The notes: generated by a model not told the origin, from the sequence alone. Positions 1-10,011 are shown, counted from the first letter of the stretch. The stretch is DNA of 64,000 bases from CAZSRX01 sp964609675 [NCBI: uncultured Bacteroidota bacterium] (GCA_964609675.1 CAZSRX010000018.1:12773-76772), one strand, 5' to 3'. Program-made: numbers and translations.

Positions 1-426
1 TCAGGCTGAAGAACAATCCAGATAATGCCTTAAAATTACAACGGCGGCGAGTTCATCAATTTTTTCTTTCGTACGCCGCTTTTTTTTTGTTTCGGATTCC
101 AGCAGCATACGCTGGGCGGAAATTGTCGAGAAACGTTCATCAATCAATTGTATCGGAACGGTGAGATTTTCACGTAGATATTCACAGAAAGATAAAACCT
201 TACCGGCTTTCTCACCATGAGTGCCGTCGGTGAGAAGGGGAAGCCCTACTATGATAAGATTGATTTCGTGTTTACATACTATTTCCTTCAATTGCCCGAC
301 AGCGTCACGGGTGTTTTTTACGATTAATGTGGTCAGTCCAGACGCCAGGATTCTATCGGGGTCCGATATGGCTAAACCCATCCTCCGTTCACCGAAATCA
401 ATGGCAAGTATTCTTCCTTTATTCAT
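1..426 (-). CDS. ruvX: Pre-16S rRNA nuclease / RuvX (YqgF) family
   Basis: RNase H-fold nuclease of the YqgF/RuvX family, linked in other bacteria to maturation of the 16S rRNA 5' end and formerly called a putative Holliday junction resolvase; cytoplasmic. The 141-residue length is normal. The first strand carries IDFGERRMG (Asp10), a second acidic motif is IDERFST (about 95-101), and a third acidic residue sits in KIDELAAV near 124 after a basic loop. An in-frame ATG at 444 would add MAFFFI, largely encoded by a run of A/T that homologues do not need, so I prefer 426; neither start has a clear ribosome binding site. The stop codon lies exactly at the window edge. It follows the HU-type gene by about 60 bp and is probably cotranscribed with it. 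Confidence 0.85.
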   Translation of the reverse strand: MNKGRILAIDFGERRMGLAISDPDRILASGLTTLIVKNTRDAVGQLKEIVCKHEINLIIVGLPLLTDGTHGEKAGKVLSFCEYLRENLTVPIQLIDERFSTISAQRMLLESETKKKRRTKEKIDELAAVVILRHYLDCSSA

Positions 427-485
427 GATAAAAAAAAAAGCCATCCGTTTATGTATTTGGATGGCATTGAAGTAAAAAAAAATTA

Positions 486-821
486 TTATTCATTGCCGGT
501 ATCAGTGGGCGCATTCATTTCCAGAGGCTTTTTTAGAACTTCCTTCAAGAGTTTACCTGGTTTAAAATGAGTTTTCCTCCGAGGCGGCACATATATAATT
601 TCGCCGGTTTTCGGATTTCTGGCTTTGGGTTTGGCTTTGGTGGTCTTAACTTCAAAAACGCCAAAATCTCTTATTTCGATCCGTACATCGGGATTCGCTT
701 CGGATAATATTTCTCTTATGGACTCAAATACAATATCAACCAGATGTTCAATATTATGGACTTTATCTTCCATTTTGTCTGCAACTCTTTTTGAAACATC
801 TTTCTTGGTCATTGTCTTCAT
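486..821 (-). CDS. HU/IHF-family nucleoid DNA-binding protein
   Basis: Small dimeric histone-like protein that bends DNA; nucleoid. The 111 residues match the family: N-terminal helices with TKKDVSKRVADK, the beta-arm entry DFGVF (about 52-56) and the arm tip motif RNPKTGE (68-74), then a basic FKPGK. An acidic/polar tail of about 15 residues (EMNAPTDTGNE) extends past the usual end. The open frame reaches a TTG at 824, but the ATG at 821 is preceded by AGGAG at a normal distance, so 821 is chosen. A sigma70-like promoter lies at 859-886. HU and IHF subunits cannot be told apart here. Transcribed toward ruvX. Confidence 0.92.
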   Translation of the reverse strand: MKTMTKKDVSKRVADKMEDKVHNIEHLVDIVFESIREILSEANPDVRIEIRDFGVFEVKTTKAKPKARNPKTGEIIYVPPRRKTHFKPGKLLKEVLKKPLEMNAPTDTGNE

Positions 822-858
822 CAAGCGGACTCCTGAATATTACATCTTAACATTAATA

Positions 859-886
859 ATTATAACGCTTGCCCAATGATACTCAA
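859..886 (-). promoter_or_regulatory. Predicted sigma70-type promoter for the HU-type gene
   Basis: On the minus strand: -35 TTGAGT (881-886), 16-bp spacer, -10 TATAAT (859-864). The predicted start near 852 gives a leader of about 30 nt that contains the AGGAG ribosome binding site of the HU-type gene. Confidence 0.55.
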
Positions 887-970
887 ATAATATATATTTG
901 TCAAGTAAAATTAAAACATTATGTTAAATGCTTTTTATCGCATTTATTCCATGATATTTTGCATAAAGTA

Positions 971-999
971 TTGATATTATTTAAAAAATTATATATTTT
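971..999 (+). promoter_or_regulatory. Possible promoter for the YfhO operon
   Basis: TTGATA (971-976), 17-bp spacer, TATTTT (994-999) in the very A/T-rich divergent region between the HU-type gene and the YfhO gene. Spacing is good but the -10 is weak, and A/T richness makes chance matches likely. Confidence 0.35.
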
Positions 1000-1047
1000 G
1001 TCGGAAGCCAAGTATAAAATTTACAGTTAATAAGGGATATAAACTTC

Positions 1048-3567
1048 ATGGCTCAAAAAATCGCACCGAAAAAGTATAAGAAAACCACCGAAACCGCAAA
1101 ACGGCCGATGAAAGAATGGCAGAAAGATCTGTTATCGGTTTTATTTATTTACGCGCTAGTATTGTTTTTATTCAGCGATTATGTGTTTCAGAATAAAATA
1201 TTTTCGGCGGGTGGGGATGTATCTACCGGTAAAGCGGTTACCACAGCCGGTAAAAATCTGACGGAGAAAGAATCGCAGTACCCTTTATGGTTTCCTTACA
1301 TGTTTTCAGGAATGCCCGGATTGGCCAGCGCGATGTATTCCCCTCAGGAAGATATTCCGGTTATTCAATATATGCGGTATTTCAATCCGCTGTACTACAT
1401 GAATATTGCTGTGAATGTGCTGTTTTTGAACCGGGATCATTCGTGGGAAGTTGCTATTTTCTTTTTTGCGGGTCTTTTTATGTTTTTGCTAGCTCGCTCG
1501 CTGGGATTCCACCAGGGCATAGCGTTAACGGCCGCCATCGCCTATATGTTTTTTAATTTTTTAGTCGGATCGGTGGCAGCCGGTCATGGCGGAAAAGCTG
1601 TTTCCATGGCCTACATGCCCTTGATTGTATGGAGCGTACTCAGATTTTTTAAAGACCGCTCGCTTCTCAACTGGTCTATTATGGGGTTCTGTATCGGTAC
1701 ATTTTTCAATGCGCCGAGTCACACGCAGATTGTTTATTATACCTTTTTAATGCTGGGTATCTATTTTATTTTTTACGCCTACGATCATTGGAAAAATGAT
1801 AAAATGGCTATTGTTAAAAACGGTCTGGGTTTTGGCGCGGCTACGCTGATTGGATTGGGTTTTGGTGCGCTGGGTTATTTCTCCCAGTACGTATACTCTG
1901 CCGTCACGATGCGGGGAATGCCTCCGGCTATGGCCGAAGCAGGTGCAACAGCGGCCGGTAGCGGCATGACGTTTGATTATATAACGATGTGGTCGTTCCA
2001 TCCTCTGGAGTCCGTGACCTTTTTTATCCCCTCATTCTTTGGTATGGAAAGCCCCCTCTACTGGGGTTGGCTGACATTCACCTCCTCAACGTATTATTTC
2101 GGGCTTCTGACCATGGTGGCAGCGATATTTGCAGTAGTTTTCAGGCGGACACGTTTTACGTGGTTTCTGATAACGGTAGCGGTTGTGGCCCTGCTTATAT
2201 CCTTCGGACAATTTTTTGAACCCTTTTTCAAACTGGTTCTGACGGTGCTTCCGTTTTTTGATAAATTCCGCGTGCCGTCAATGATTCTTTCGCTGTTTGC
2301 TTTTGCCGTAACGCTTTTGTCTTGTTACGGGATTGATTTTTTGCTGAATCCATCGGAAGAGGAAAAAAAGAAATCCGAGCGGCTTCAGCAGGTTGTTTTG
2401 TATCTGATGATTGGAGCCGGCGCGGCGTTGCTCATCGGGTTTTTATTTAAAAGCGGTTTGGCGCAGGCCTTTTCATTTCTCAATGAAGGTGAACTTCAGC
2501 GTTATTCATCCGGGCAGATCGAACAACTGAAGCGGATGCGTATGGATATACTGAGCGCCGGCTTTTTTAAATTCATCGTCTTTCTGGAAATCATTCTTGC
2601 CGCAATCTATTTCCGCCTGAAACAAAAAATTTCTGTTACTATGGCTATGATAATTCTGGTTGTGGTCATGGCGGTGGATATGATTATTGTCAATAAACAG
2701 ATATTACATCCCCAGACGCGCGGAAATCTGAATGCTGAATTTGTTGAAACGCCGACTATAAAATATCTAAAAAAAGATACCACCCAGTTCCGCATTTTTC
2801 CGCTGACAGAACACGCCCAGAGCGCCTCGCCGGTGTGGACCTATTATGGATTGGAAAACATCGGCGGATACAGCCCCGCTAAAATGCGTATCTATCAGGA
2901 TATTATCGAATATTCGCTTTATAAAGGCCGCGATCAGCAGTTCCCGATAAACCTGAACGTTATTAATATGCTTAATGTGAAATATCTTATCGTCGGGGGA
3001 CAACTGCCGTCTGAACTGCCTTTTGAGATGGTTAATTACGATCCGCAGAATAAACTGCTGGTTTATAAAAATCTCAACATGCTGCCCCGGGCATTCTTCG
3101 TAAAGAACTATAAAACAATATCCACGGCTAAAGAAGTAATCCAAACGCTTAATATGCCGGATTTTAATCCGGCCGAAACAGCGATTCTGGAAAAGGAACC
3201 GCACTCGGATATTATTCCGTATGATTCAGCTAAGGTTACTATTCAGGATTTTAAGAACAACCGAATCGTTCTTGAAGCCTACGTTGACAAACCGTCATTG
3301 TTGGTATTAAGCGAAATATATTATCCGCATGGTTGGAAGGCCTTTATTGACGGCAATGAAACCGAAATTTACAAGACCAATTACATCCTGCGGTCGATTG
3401 CGGTGCCATCCGGAAAACATGTCATCGAATTCCGTTTTGAACCGGCCGAATACACCCTGGGTTTGTGGGTCAGTGCCTTGTGCTTTTTCCCTATGACCGG
3501 TTTAATGATTACATTAGTAACGATAAAGTTACTTAAAGAGCGTAAAAAAACGAATCCGGTTATCTAA
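1048..3567 (+). CDS. YfhO-family multi-pass membrane protein
   Basis: Large polytopic inner-membrane protein of the YfhO (DUF6044-like) type, a GT-C-fold relative; the Bacillus member is tied to glycosylation of cell-wall polymers or lipoteichoic acid, while the role in this phylum is not established. A basic N-terminus (about 30 residues) precedes the first membrane helix, then about a dozen hydrophobic segments run to near residue 560. The C-terminal 250 residues are soluble and contain YYPHGWKAFIDG, the hallmark of the beta-rich domain that ends many YfhO proteins, before a last membrane pass. ATG at 1048 has AAGGGAT upstream. A penicillin-acylase-family gene follows after 14 bp, so the two are likely cotranscribed. 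Confidence 0.82.
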   Translation: MAQKIAPKKYKKTTETAKRPMKEWQKDLLSVLFIYALVLFLFSDYVFQNKIFSAGGDVSTGKAVTTAGKNLTEKESQYPLWFPYMFSGMPGLASAMYSPQEDIPVIQYMRYFNPLYYMNIAVNVLFLNRDHSWEVAIFFFAGLFMFLLARSLGFHQGIALTAAIAYMFFNFLVGSVAAGHGGKAVSMAYMPLIVWSVLRFFKDRSLLNWSIMGFCIGTFFNAPSHTQIVYYTFLMLGIYFIFYAYDHWKNDKMAIVKNGLGFGAATLIGLGFGALGYFSQYVYSAVTMRGMPPAMAEAGATAAGSGMTFDYITMWSFHPLESVTFFIPSFFGMESPLYWGWLTFTSSTYYFGLLTMVAAIFAVVFRRTRFTWFLITVAVVALLISFGQFFEPFFKLVLTVLPFFDKFRVPSMILSLFAFAVTLLSCYGIDFLLNPSEEEKKKSERLQQVVLYLMIGAGAALLIGFLFKSGLAQAFSFLNEGELQRYSSGQIEQLKRMRMDILSAGFFKFIVFLEIILAAIYFRLKQKISVTMAMIILVVVMAVDMIIVNKQILHPQTRGNLNAEFVETPTIKYLKKDTTQFRIFPLTEHAQSASPVWTYYGLENIGGYSPAKMRIYQDIIEYSLYKGRDQQFPINLNVINMLNVKYLIVGGQLPSELPFEMVNYDPQNKLLVYKNLNMLPRAFFVKNYKTISTAKEVIQTLNMPDFNPAETAILEKEPHSDIIPYDSAKVTIQDFKNNRIVLEAYVDKPSLLVLSEIYYPHGWKAFIDGNETEIYKTNYILRSIAVPSGKHVIEFRFEPAEYTLGLWVSALCFFPMTGLMITLVTIKLLKERKKTNPVI

Positions 3568-3581
3568 CCGGAAATAAAACG

Positions 3582-6095
3582 ATGCTGTTTATCCGCTGGA
3601 AGAGACTGGTTGCGGCGATTTTACTGCTGGGTATCCTATTTTGTTGTGTGCTGGCTGTTTTTACCTACCTTTTACTGACCAGATCCCTTCCCGCGGAAAC
3701 GGGCGAGATTTATATTGAAGGTATCCGGAAAGATGTCAAAATATATCGTGACGCTTTCGGTGTGCCGCATTTATTGGCCGCAAACGAACAGGATCTGATG
3801 TTTGCCGCAGGCTATGTTCAGGCCCAGGACAGGCTTTGGCAAATGGATATGCTCCGGCGGCTGTCACAGGGCAAATTGTCGGAAGTGTTCGGCTCCAGAA
3901 CCCTTTCCGCAGACAGAACCATGCGCACCATCGGATTGCACCGCACCGCGCTGGCCGTGCTCGACAGTCTGGATTCTGTATCAGTAGAAATGCTGGCGGA
4001 TTATTGTGCCGGCATCAATTATTATATCGAAAAAAACAACGATAAACTGCCGTTGGAATTTGATGTTCTTGATTATAAACCGGCCTTGTGGTATCCGGAA
4101 GACTGCATCAGCACGAGCCGCCTGATCGCCTGGTTTCTGAATATGGGCTGGTACGTGGACCTGGCTTACGGAAAAATCATTGATAGTGTTGGTTATTACC
4201 GGGCCAGCGAGATATTCCCTGATTATCCGGCGGACGCTCCAGTAATTGTTAAGGATTATAAATTGCCCGAATACCTGAAAACGCACTTTACTGTTCCGGA
4301 AGAAAACATTGACACGGTGCGGGGAAATGCAAAAAAAGAAACGGCAACCGCAGCGGCTTTGTTGGATGAATTTTACATGGTGAATTCCATGATCCGTCGG
4401 ATAGCCGGTTTTGACGGACTGGGTTTCGGAAGCAACAACTGGGCGATTAGCGGAAGTAAAACTGCCAGCGGTAAGCCGATCATCGCTAACGATCCGCATT
4501 TACCGTTAACGGTGCCGTCGTTATGGTACGAAATGCATTTAGCCGGTGGCCGTTTTGATGTAACCGGATTCGCCGTTCCCGGATTGCCGTTTATCGTTAT
4601 CGGTAATAACCGCCATATTGCATGGGCCTTTACGCACGGAATGATTGATGAAGCCGATTTTTATACCGAACGGATACGTAATGGTGAATATCAGGTGGAT
4701 AAGCTCTGGTTTCCATTAAAAATTATAAAAGAAAACATTGCGGTTAGAGATTCCGCCACCATCTCGATTGAAACGGCTTATACCCGTCACGGTCCAATCA
4801 TCACAAAAGTCAACCCGCTTACAGAAAACGATTCGGCGGCCATCGCCATGCAATGGAACGGAAATTATCGGAGTAATGAAGTAGCCGCATTTCGCAAACT
4901 GAACACGGCCCGTTCATGGGATGAAATGCGCGAGGCCATGAAAACATACGGTGTCCCGGTGCAAAACATGGTCTATGCCGATATCAACGGGAACATTGGA
5001 TATCAGTGCGTCGGTCGCATTCCCGTGCGTAAGGGTTTCGAGGGTCTCAGGATTATGGACGGCAAACGCTCGTATCTTAACTGGAGCGGCTTTGTGGAAT
5101 TTGACGATCTTCCCAGAAGTTACAATCCGCCCGAGGGATACGTTGCGACGGCTAACAATCGCCTCATCGAACAGCGGGATTTTTACTTCTCCCGGTATTG
5201 GGAACATCCCTCGCGCATTAAGCGAATAATCGAATGGTTGCAATCCCGCGAGCATTTTACCATTAACGACGTAAGCGCCATGCAGGAAGATATTTATTCG
5301 TATCATGCCATGGAAGTTGTTCCTTATCTGATTGAAGCCTGCATCCGTGATACGCAGCTCGCCACCAGCCAGCCGGATCCCCGAGCGCTGAATCCTTATC
5401 AGGAAGCGTTTTTATATATCAAAAGCTGGGATGGCCGGATGGATCACGAAAGCCGCGGCGCACTGATTTTTAACGCGTTCTTTCAGAATCTGATCCGGAA
5501 TATCTATCATGACGAACTGGGCGACAGCGTTTACAAAGCATTTATTCAGCTTTCAAATGTACCGACGCGCGTCACGACGCCGTTGCTGGCCGCTCCGTGG
5601 TCCGGCTGGTGGGACAACGTCTTAACCAGGGAAACCGAACGACGGGACGATATTCTAAAACAAACATTTATTCAAACGGTTGACCAATTAATGCTTCAGT
5701 ATCGTTCCGGCCCCTCTGCGTGGAAATGGGGCGAGAAGCATTATATCAAGATGGAGCATCCGTTTGGTCAGGAAAAATGGTTTGATTATATTTATAATTT
5801 TAAAGCGGCTATGGTGCCCGGCAATTCGACGACCGTCAATAAGACGGAATACGCCTACGCCGACAGTACGTTCCGTACTATAATAGGCGCTTCCATGAGA
5901 AGAATTGTTGATCTGGACGACATCGCCCATCCCCGTAGCGTTTTACCTACAGGACAGTCCGGACAGGCATTCAGTAAGCATTACAGGGATCAGTTTGAGT
6001 TGTGGCTTAATAATCAGCTTAAAACCGTAACGATGAACGAAAAGGAACTTGTTAATAACTGTGCTTTGCTTATCTTAAAACCGAAAAATAAATAA
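3582..6095 (+). CDS. Penicillin acylase (S45) family Ntn-hydrolase
   Basis: Amidohydrolase of the S45/N-terminal-nucleophile family, which cleaves acyl-amide bonds in substrates ranging from beta-lactam side chains to acyl-homoserine lactones; the true substrate here is unknown. One N-terminal membrane helix or signal anchor (about 8-31) places it outside the inner membrane. The alpha-chain part is followed by the autoprocessing site GFGSNNW, where Gly283-Ser284 should be cut to expose Ser284 as nucleophile; downstream are the usual NDPHL and GNNRHIAWAFT motifs. The 837-residue length fits the family. It lies between the YfhO gene and ispF in a tight plus-strand run. Quorum quenching or antibiotic resistance should not be assumed. 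Confidence 0.88.
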   Translation: MLFIRWKRLVAAILLLGILFCCVLAVFTYLLLTRSLPAETGEIYIEGIRKDVKIYRDAFGVPHLLAANEQDLMFAAGYVQAQDRLWQMDMLRRLSQGKLSEVFGSRTLSADRTMRTIGLHRTALAVLDSLDSVSVEMLADYCAGINYYIEKNNDKLPLEFDVLDYKPALWYPEDCISTSRLIAWFLNMGWYVDLAYGKIIDSVGYYRASEIFPDYPADAPVIVKDYKLPEYLKTHFTVPEENIDTVRGNAKKETATAAALLDEFYMVNSMIRRIAGFDGLGFGSNNWAISGSKTASGKPIIANDPHLPLTVPSLWYEMHLAGGRFDVTGFAVPGLPFIVIGNNRHIAWAFTHGMIDEADFYTERIRNGEYQVDKLWFPLKIIKENIAVRDSATISIETAYTRHGPIITKVNPLTENDSAAIAMQWNGNYRSNEVAAFRKLNTARSWDEMREAMKTYGVPVQNMVYADINGNIGYQCVGRIPVRKGFEGLRIMDGKRSYLNWSGFVEFDDLPRSYNPPEGYVATANNRLIEQRDFYFSRYWEHPSRIKRIIEWLQSREHFTINDVSAMQEDIYSYHAMEVVPYLIEACIRDTQLATSQPDPRALNPYQEAFLYIKSWDGRMDHESRGALIFNAFFQNLIRNIYHDELGDSVYKAFIQLSNVPTRVTTPLLAAPWSGWWDNVLTRETERRDDILKQTFIQTVDQLMLQYRSGPSAWKWGEKHYIKMEHPFGQEKWFDYIYNFKAAMVPGNSTTVNKTEYAYADSTFRTIIGASMRRIVDLDDIAHPRSVLPTGQSGQAFSKHYRDQFELWLNNQLKTVTMNEKELVNNCALLILKPKNK

Positions 6096-6103
6096 GAAAT
6101 ACT

Positions 6104-6583
6104 ATGGATTTCCGTATAGGTTTTGGTTATGATGTTCACCGCCTGGCCTTAGGACGTAAACTGATTCTGGGCGGCGTCGAATTGCCTTCAGAAAAAGGCC
6201 TTCTGGGCCATTCCGATGCGGATGTTTTACTGCATGCCATAATGGACGCGATATTAGGCGCCCTGGCGCTGGGAGACATCGGAAAGCATTTTCCGGATAC
6301 AGAAACCAGGTATAAAGATATTTCCAGCTTAAGTCTTCTGGATGAAGTGTTTCGTAAAATGGACGCTTTGAATTATACCGTAGGGAATATAGATTGTACC
6401 GTGGTTTTGGAGAGGCCGAAAATTAAAGATTTTATTCCGGAAATGCAGGGAAAGATTGCTTCCGCGCTGCATACGGACATTAGCCGCATATCCATTAAAG
6501 CCACAACATCGGAAGGCCTGGGGTTTGCCGGCAGCGGTGAAGGCGCTGTGGCTTATGCCGTCGCGCTTGTGATCCGGACTTGA
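6104..6583 (+). CDS. ispF: 2-C-methyl-D-erythritol 2,4-cyclodiphosphate synthase
   Basis: Fifth step of the MEP isoprenoid pathway: converts CDP-methylerythritol 2-phosphate to the cyclic diphosphate with loss of CMP; cytoplasmic trimer with active sites between subunits. The 159 residues are full length. Zinc ligands are visible as Asp10 and His12 in GYDVHRL and His44 in DVLLHA; the substrate loop GHSDAD (35-40) and the C-terminal KATTSEGLGF and GEGAVAYA are conserved. The start is 8 bp after the acylase stop. It converges on glgC with about 8 bp between the stops and no clear terminator. No ispD gene is adjacent, although the two are often neighbours or fused. Confidence 0.97.
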   Translation: MDFRIGFGYDVHRLALGRKLILGGVELPSEKGLLGHSDADVLLHAIMDAILGALALGDIGKHFPDTETRYKDISSLSLLDEVFRKMDALNYTVGNIDCTVVLERPKIKDFIPEMQGKIASALHTDISRISIKATTSEGLGFAGSGEGAVAYAVALVIRT

Positions 6584-6591
6584 CGCGTAAG

Positions 6592-7824
6592 CTATTTAAG
6601 TCTCGTATTTTTACCGATAACAACTATACCGCTCGGAGTTACCGTAAAACGTTTTTTATCCTCTTCAAGATTATAGCCGATTTCAAAGTATTCCGGAATA
6701 TCCACGTTTTTATCAATGATGGCCCGGCGTATTTTTGCGTAGCGGCCAACGTTGACGTTATTAAAGAGCAACGATTCTTCAACCGAAGAATAACTGTGCA
6801 CGCGTACGTTCGGTGAGAGAATAGAGCGCACCACTTGGCCGCCGGATACGATGCAACCACCCGAAACGATAGAGTCGAGACATACGCCCATCCGGCCGGT
6901 GGAATTAAAAACGGTTTTAGCCGGCGGATACTGGCCCTGGTCGGTTCGTATCGGCCAATCCACGTCGTACAGGTTAAATTCCGGCGATACATTGACGAGG
7001 TCCATACTGGTTTCGTAATAACTTTCCAGCGTGCCTATATCGCGCCAATACGGTTTATCTTTTTTATTTTCGTCTTCAAAATTATACGCAAATACGTGAT
7101 GATCGCTGAGCATGCCTGGAATGACATTTTTTCCGAAATCGTGCTGGGAATTCTTCTTTTTGGCGTCGTCGATAAGCACCTGGGCCATTTTCTGCGCTGA
7201 AAAGATATAAATGCCCATATTAACGTAACAGGTGTCGGGTTTTCCGGGGATGGGCTTCGGGTCCTGCGGTTTTTCCTGAAATTCCACGATGCGGTTATCG
7301 GTATCGACGACCATCACGCCGAATTGGTGTGCCAGGCGTTTTTCGATTTCAATGCCCGATACCGTAAGATCCGCTTTCTTGTCGATATGGTACTGCAGCA
7401 TTTTCAGATAATCCATTTTGTAAATATGATCGCCTGATAAAATGAGGACATATTCCGGTTTTTCATCCTGCATCACATGCAGGTTCTGGAAAACCGCGTC
7501 GGCCGTGCCCTGGTACCAGTGATTGGCGGTACGAAACTGCGGCGGCATGCAGTAAATATATTCGCCGAATTCACCGTTAAGAAAACTCCATCCTTCGCGA
7601 ATGTGCGTATCCAGGGAATGGGATTTATATTGAGTGATCAGATACACTTTTCGGAATCCGGAATTCACGACATTGGACAGCGTAAAATCGATTATCCGGT
7701 ATTTACCGCCAAATGGCACCGCCGGTTTAGAACGATCCTTGGTCAACGGGTACAGCCGCTCTCCCTGGCCTCCGGCTAAAATAATCGATATCGTCTTTCG
7801 GAACAAGGATGAAGAAAGTATCAT
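6592..7824 (-). CDS. glgC: Glucose-1-phosphate adenylyltransferase
   Basis: Makes ADP-glucose from glucose-1-phosphate and ATP, the committed step of bacterial glycogen synthesis; cytoplasmic tetramer. The 410 residues show the nucleotide-binding loop [13 protein letters not shown] near 16-28, the substrate motifs [15 protein letters not shown] and [10 protein letters not shown], then a left-handed beta-helix C-terminal part with [10 protein letters not shown]. The ATG at 7824 has GAGG upstream. No other glg gene is close; the only other alpha-glucan gene in the window is the amylase at 55.9 kb. A weak promoter candidate (TTGCCT, 17 bp, TAGATT; 7876-7904) lies upstream. Confidence 0.96.
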   Translation of the reverse strand: MILSSSLFRKTISIILAGGQGERLYPLTKDRSKPAVPFGGKYRIIDFTLSNVVNSGFRKVYLITQYKSHSLDTHIREGWSFLNGEFGEYIYCMPPQFRTANHWYQGTADAVFQNLHVMQDEKPEYVLILSGDHIYKMDYLKMLQYHIDKKADLTVSGIEIEKRLAHQFGVMVVDTDNRIVEFQEKPQDPKPIPGKPDTCYVNMGIYIFSAQKMAQVLIDDAKKKNSQHDFGKNVIPGMLSDHHVFAYNFEDENKKDKPYWRDIGTLESYYETSMDLVNVSPEFNLYDVDWPIRTDQGQYPPAKTVFNSTGRMGVCLDSIVSGGCIVSGGQVVRSILSPNVRVHSYSSVEESLLFNNVNVGRYAKIRRAIIDKNVDIPEYFEIGYNLEEDKKRFTVTPSGIVVIGKNTRLK

Positions 7825-7942
7825 GGCGTTTCCTCAAAGAAAATGGTTTATTTTCATAAATTGAGTGGACAAAAAAATCTAATAAAACAAAAGAAAACAG
7901 GCAATAATTATTTTTCTATAAACATCAAATACCGTTGACGCT

Positions 7943-8401
7943 TCACGGGGATCGAACCAGTTCGTACTCGTCCTTGTTTAGAGTACGGCCGACATATCCT
8001 TCAACGCGGATTTTGAGCCGGGCCTCATCCAAACGGCTATATATAATCCGCTGCGGGAAGTCGTGTTCTTTGTTTTCAAAAATCAATTTCCCGTTTTCAT
8101 TTTTGACAAGTGTAAAAAGTACCGGCGGCTGCTGATTGACCTGAGCGATATAAACCCAGAATTTGCTAAAAGGCATTATCACAATATGTTCCCGGACAAC
8201 CGAATCGCCTTGTACCACAATGTAACCTTCGCCGATAAACGAGTCATTATCCATCCGTTTCCATTTTTCAATAACAATGCCCTCCTGCGAACGGCCTTTC
8301 CAATTTCCAATCAGCCAGTCTATTGAATCGGCCTTAACAAATTGTGCCTGCAAGGCCGGTCCAAACAGGCATAAAATAAGACCATATACATGCGTTTTCA
8401 T
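7943..8401 (-). CDS. Exported DUF6265-like small protein
   Basis: 152-residue protein with a signal peptide (about 1-19, ending PALQAQ), hence periplasmic or surface-exposed. The mature part begins with the IDWLIGNWKG segment typical of lipocalin-like DUF6265 proteins, followed by regular beta-strand patterns and HDFPQRIIY. No catalytic residues stand out and the function of the family is unknown. The start has a G-rich GGGGGGAAAT upstream. It stands alone on the minus strand between glgC and the DedA-type gene. Confidence 0.65.
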   Translation of the reverse strand: MKTHVYGLILCLFGPALQAQFVKADSIDWLIGNWKGRSQEGIVIEKWKRMDNDSFIGEGYIVVQGDSVVREHIVIMPFSKFWVYIAQVNQQPPVLFTLVKNENGKLIFENKEHDFPQRIIYSRLDEARLKIRVEGYVGRTLNKDEYELVRSP

Positions 8402-8523
8402 GCCGATTTCCCCCCGTTGAGAACTATTATGCTGTGTGTTAAATAATTGCTATAATTTGTGAAAATATAACCAATTATTCAACAAAAAACGCCGGGCGGC
8501 GGGAGCGGCTTATCGGGATATAA

Positions 8524-9150
8524 TTATTTGGTAAAAAGTTTTATGACTACAAAACCAAGTATCAGTAAAACGACAAAAGCAATCGAAAGCCAGTCGAAAT
8601 ACCTGTCGATGAAATTCCGTATGTGTTCGCCGAAAATCCTTATCAGACCGGCGACAATAAAGAACCGCAGCGAACGGCCTATCGTGGATGCGATAATAAA
8701 AATCAAAAAATTAATTTCAAAAACACCGGCGGATATGGTAAATACCTTATAGGGAATCGGCGTAAAACCCGCTGTGAATACGGCCAGAAAGGCATGCTGA
8801 TTGTACTTATCCCGCACAATATTAAATACCTCGTGGGTAAATCCGGGAATGTAATTGAAAAAGAAGTCCGATACCAGATGCCATAACTCCAGTCCGATGA
8901 AATATCCCAGTATGCCGCCGAGTACGGATGCGACGGAGCATATCAGGGCATACCAGAGACTTCTCCGGACTTTAGAAAGCGACAGAGCCATTAATAAGGG
9001 GTCCGGCGGTATCGGGAAAAAAGAGGATTCGCAGAAAGCCAGTAAGGCAAGAGCGGGTGTTCCGTATGGAGTATTGGCCCAATGCAAAACCCAGTCATAG
9101 AGACGCCTGAGTATATTTTTATGAAGCTGGGATTTCGTATTATCTTTCAT
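8524..9150 (-). CDS. DedA/VTT-domain (YqaA-like) membrane protein
   Basis: 208-residue polytopic inner-membrane protein of the DedA/SNARE-associated superfamily. Members help lipid-carrier recycling and membrane homeostasis; the YqaA branch is poorly characterised. Visible family signatures are the re-entrant motif ESSFFPIPPDPLL (about 41-53), the glycine-rich helix GGILGYFIG and the second re-entrant segment FTAGFTPIPYKVFTISAG. A final helix ends in KLFTK. It lies 5 bp downstream of the glycosyltransferase and is probably translated from the same message. A GC-rich run followed by T's on the minus strand (about 8483-8505) may end the transcript but is imperfect. Confidence 0.85.
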   Translation of the reverse strand: MKDNTKSQLHKNILRRLYDWVLHWANTPYGTPALALLAFCESSFFPIPPDPLLMALSLSKVRRSLWYALICSVASVLGGILGYFIGLELWHLVSDFFFNYIPGFTHEVFNIVRDKYNQHAFLAVFTAGFTPIPYKVFTISAGVFEINFLIFIIASTIGRSLRFFIVAGLIRIFGEHIRNFIDRYFDWLSIAFVVLLILGFVVIKLFTK

Positions 9151-9155
9151 CCGTT

Positions 9156-9845
9156 TTACCGTTTTATCATAGTTGAAAAATACATTTTAATAAAAAACCA
9201 GGTATCCCGAAGATGCCGGATATGACTGGTTTCTCCGGCGTAAATCGTAGGGATGGGGACAAACCCAAAACGTGCGTGAAGCCTTCCGGCGAGGATCAGC
9301 AGTTCGGACTCCGTTTCGAAACGACTTGTCTTAAGGTTGATTTTACCAAGGAGTTCGGTATGAATCATACGGAATCCGGACTGGCTGTCAGGAATTTTGC
9401 AGCCGGTTCGTAAGGACAGGAGCAAAGACGTGCACCAGTTGGAAAAAATACGCGCCGGCGACATAGACCGTATCGAACGTTTTCGGCTGCCCATGATAAT
9501 CTCGGCGCCGGTCTGCTCATAGTATTTAATGAATGCCGGAATCGCGGAAGGTTCATGCTGGCCGTCAGCGTCCAGTGTGATGACAGCCGTATATCGGTTT
9601 TGAACCGCATAAGCAAAACCGGTTTTCAACGCGGCGCCTTTTCCGGAGTTTACCTGATGGGTTATTATCCGGACATGGCGTTTGAGCGCTTCTTCTTCGG
9701 TATGGTCGGTGGAACCGTCGTTGACTACCAGCAGGTCATAGCGGATACCGGATCCGTTCAGAGTCGTGACTACAGACTCAATCACTTTGCCGAGAGAGGT
9801 TTCTGCATTATAGGCCGGTATCAGTATCAGATATTTATTTTCCAT
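9156..9845 (-). CDS. Family 2 glycosyltransferase (DPM/DPG-synthase-like)
   Basis: 229-residue GT2 enzyme that probably moves a sugar from a nucleotide sugar to a lipid or polysaccharide acceptor at the cytoplasmic face. Motifs: LIPAYNAE at the start, VNDGSTD (41-47), VNSGKGAALKTGF (65-77) and the metal-binding LDADGQHE (91-98), the pattern of polyprenyl-phosphate mannose/glucose synthases. There is no C-terminal membrane domain. The open frame could start at 9989, but the extra 48 residues show no family similarity; the ATG at 9845 begins the canonical fold and has a weak GGG upstream. The DedA-type gene follows immediately. Confidence 0.85.
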   Translation of the reverse strand: MENKYLILIPAYNAETSLGKVIESVVTTLNGSGIRYDLLVVNDGSTDHTEEEALKRHVRIITHQVNSGKGAALKTGFAYAVQNRYTAVITLDADGQHEPSAIPAFIKYYEQTGAEIIMGSRKRSIRSMSPARIFSNWCTSLLLSLRTGCKIPDSQSGFRMIHTELLGKINLKTSRFETESELLILAGRLHARFGFVPIPTIYAGETSHIRHLRDTWFFIKMYFSTMIKR

Positions 9846-10011
9846 GTTATACCCGTCGCATAATAAGGCGGGTAGTATAGCGGATTTTACGAATAAATGC
9901 AAAAGATATCGTTTAAAATTTAATATTTTTTCTTGATTATTCAGCCCGCCGTGATTATTTTCAGCCGCGTTAAAAAAATCAGAACCCATACGGTGCTAAC
10001 AGGAGTTAGGC

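Noticed and set aside
3582-6095. Penicillin acylase homologue as an antibiotic-resistance or quorum-quenching gene
   Set aside because: The family is broad and no residue pattern here points to one substrate.
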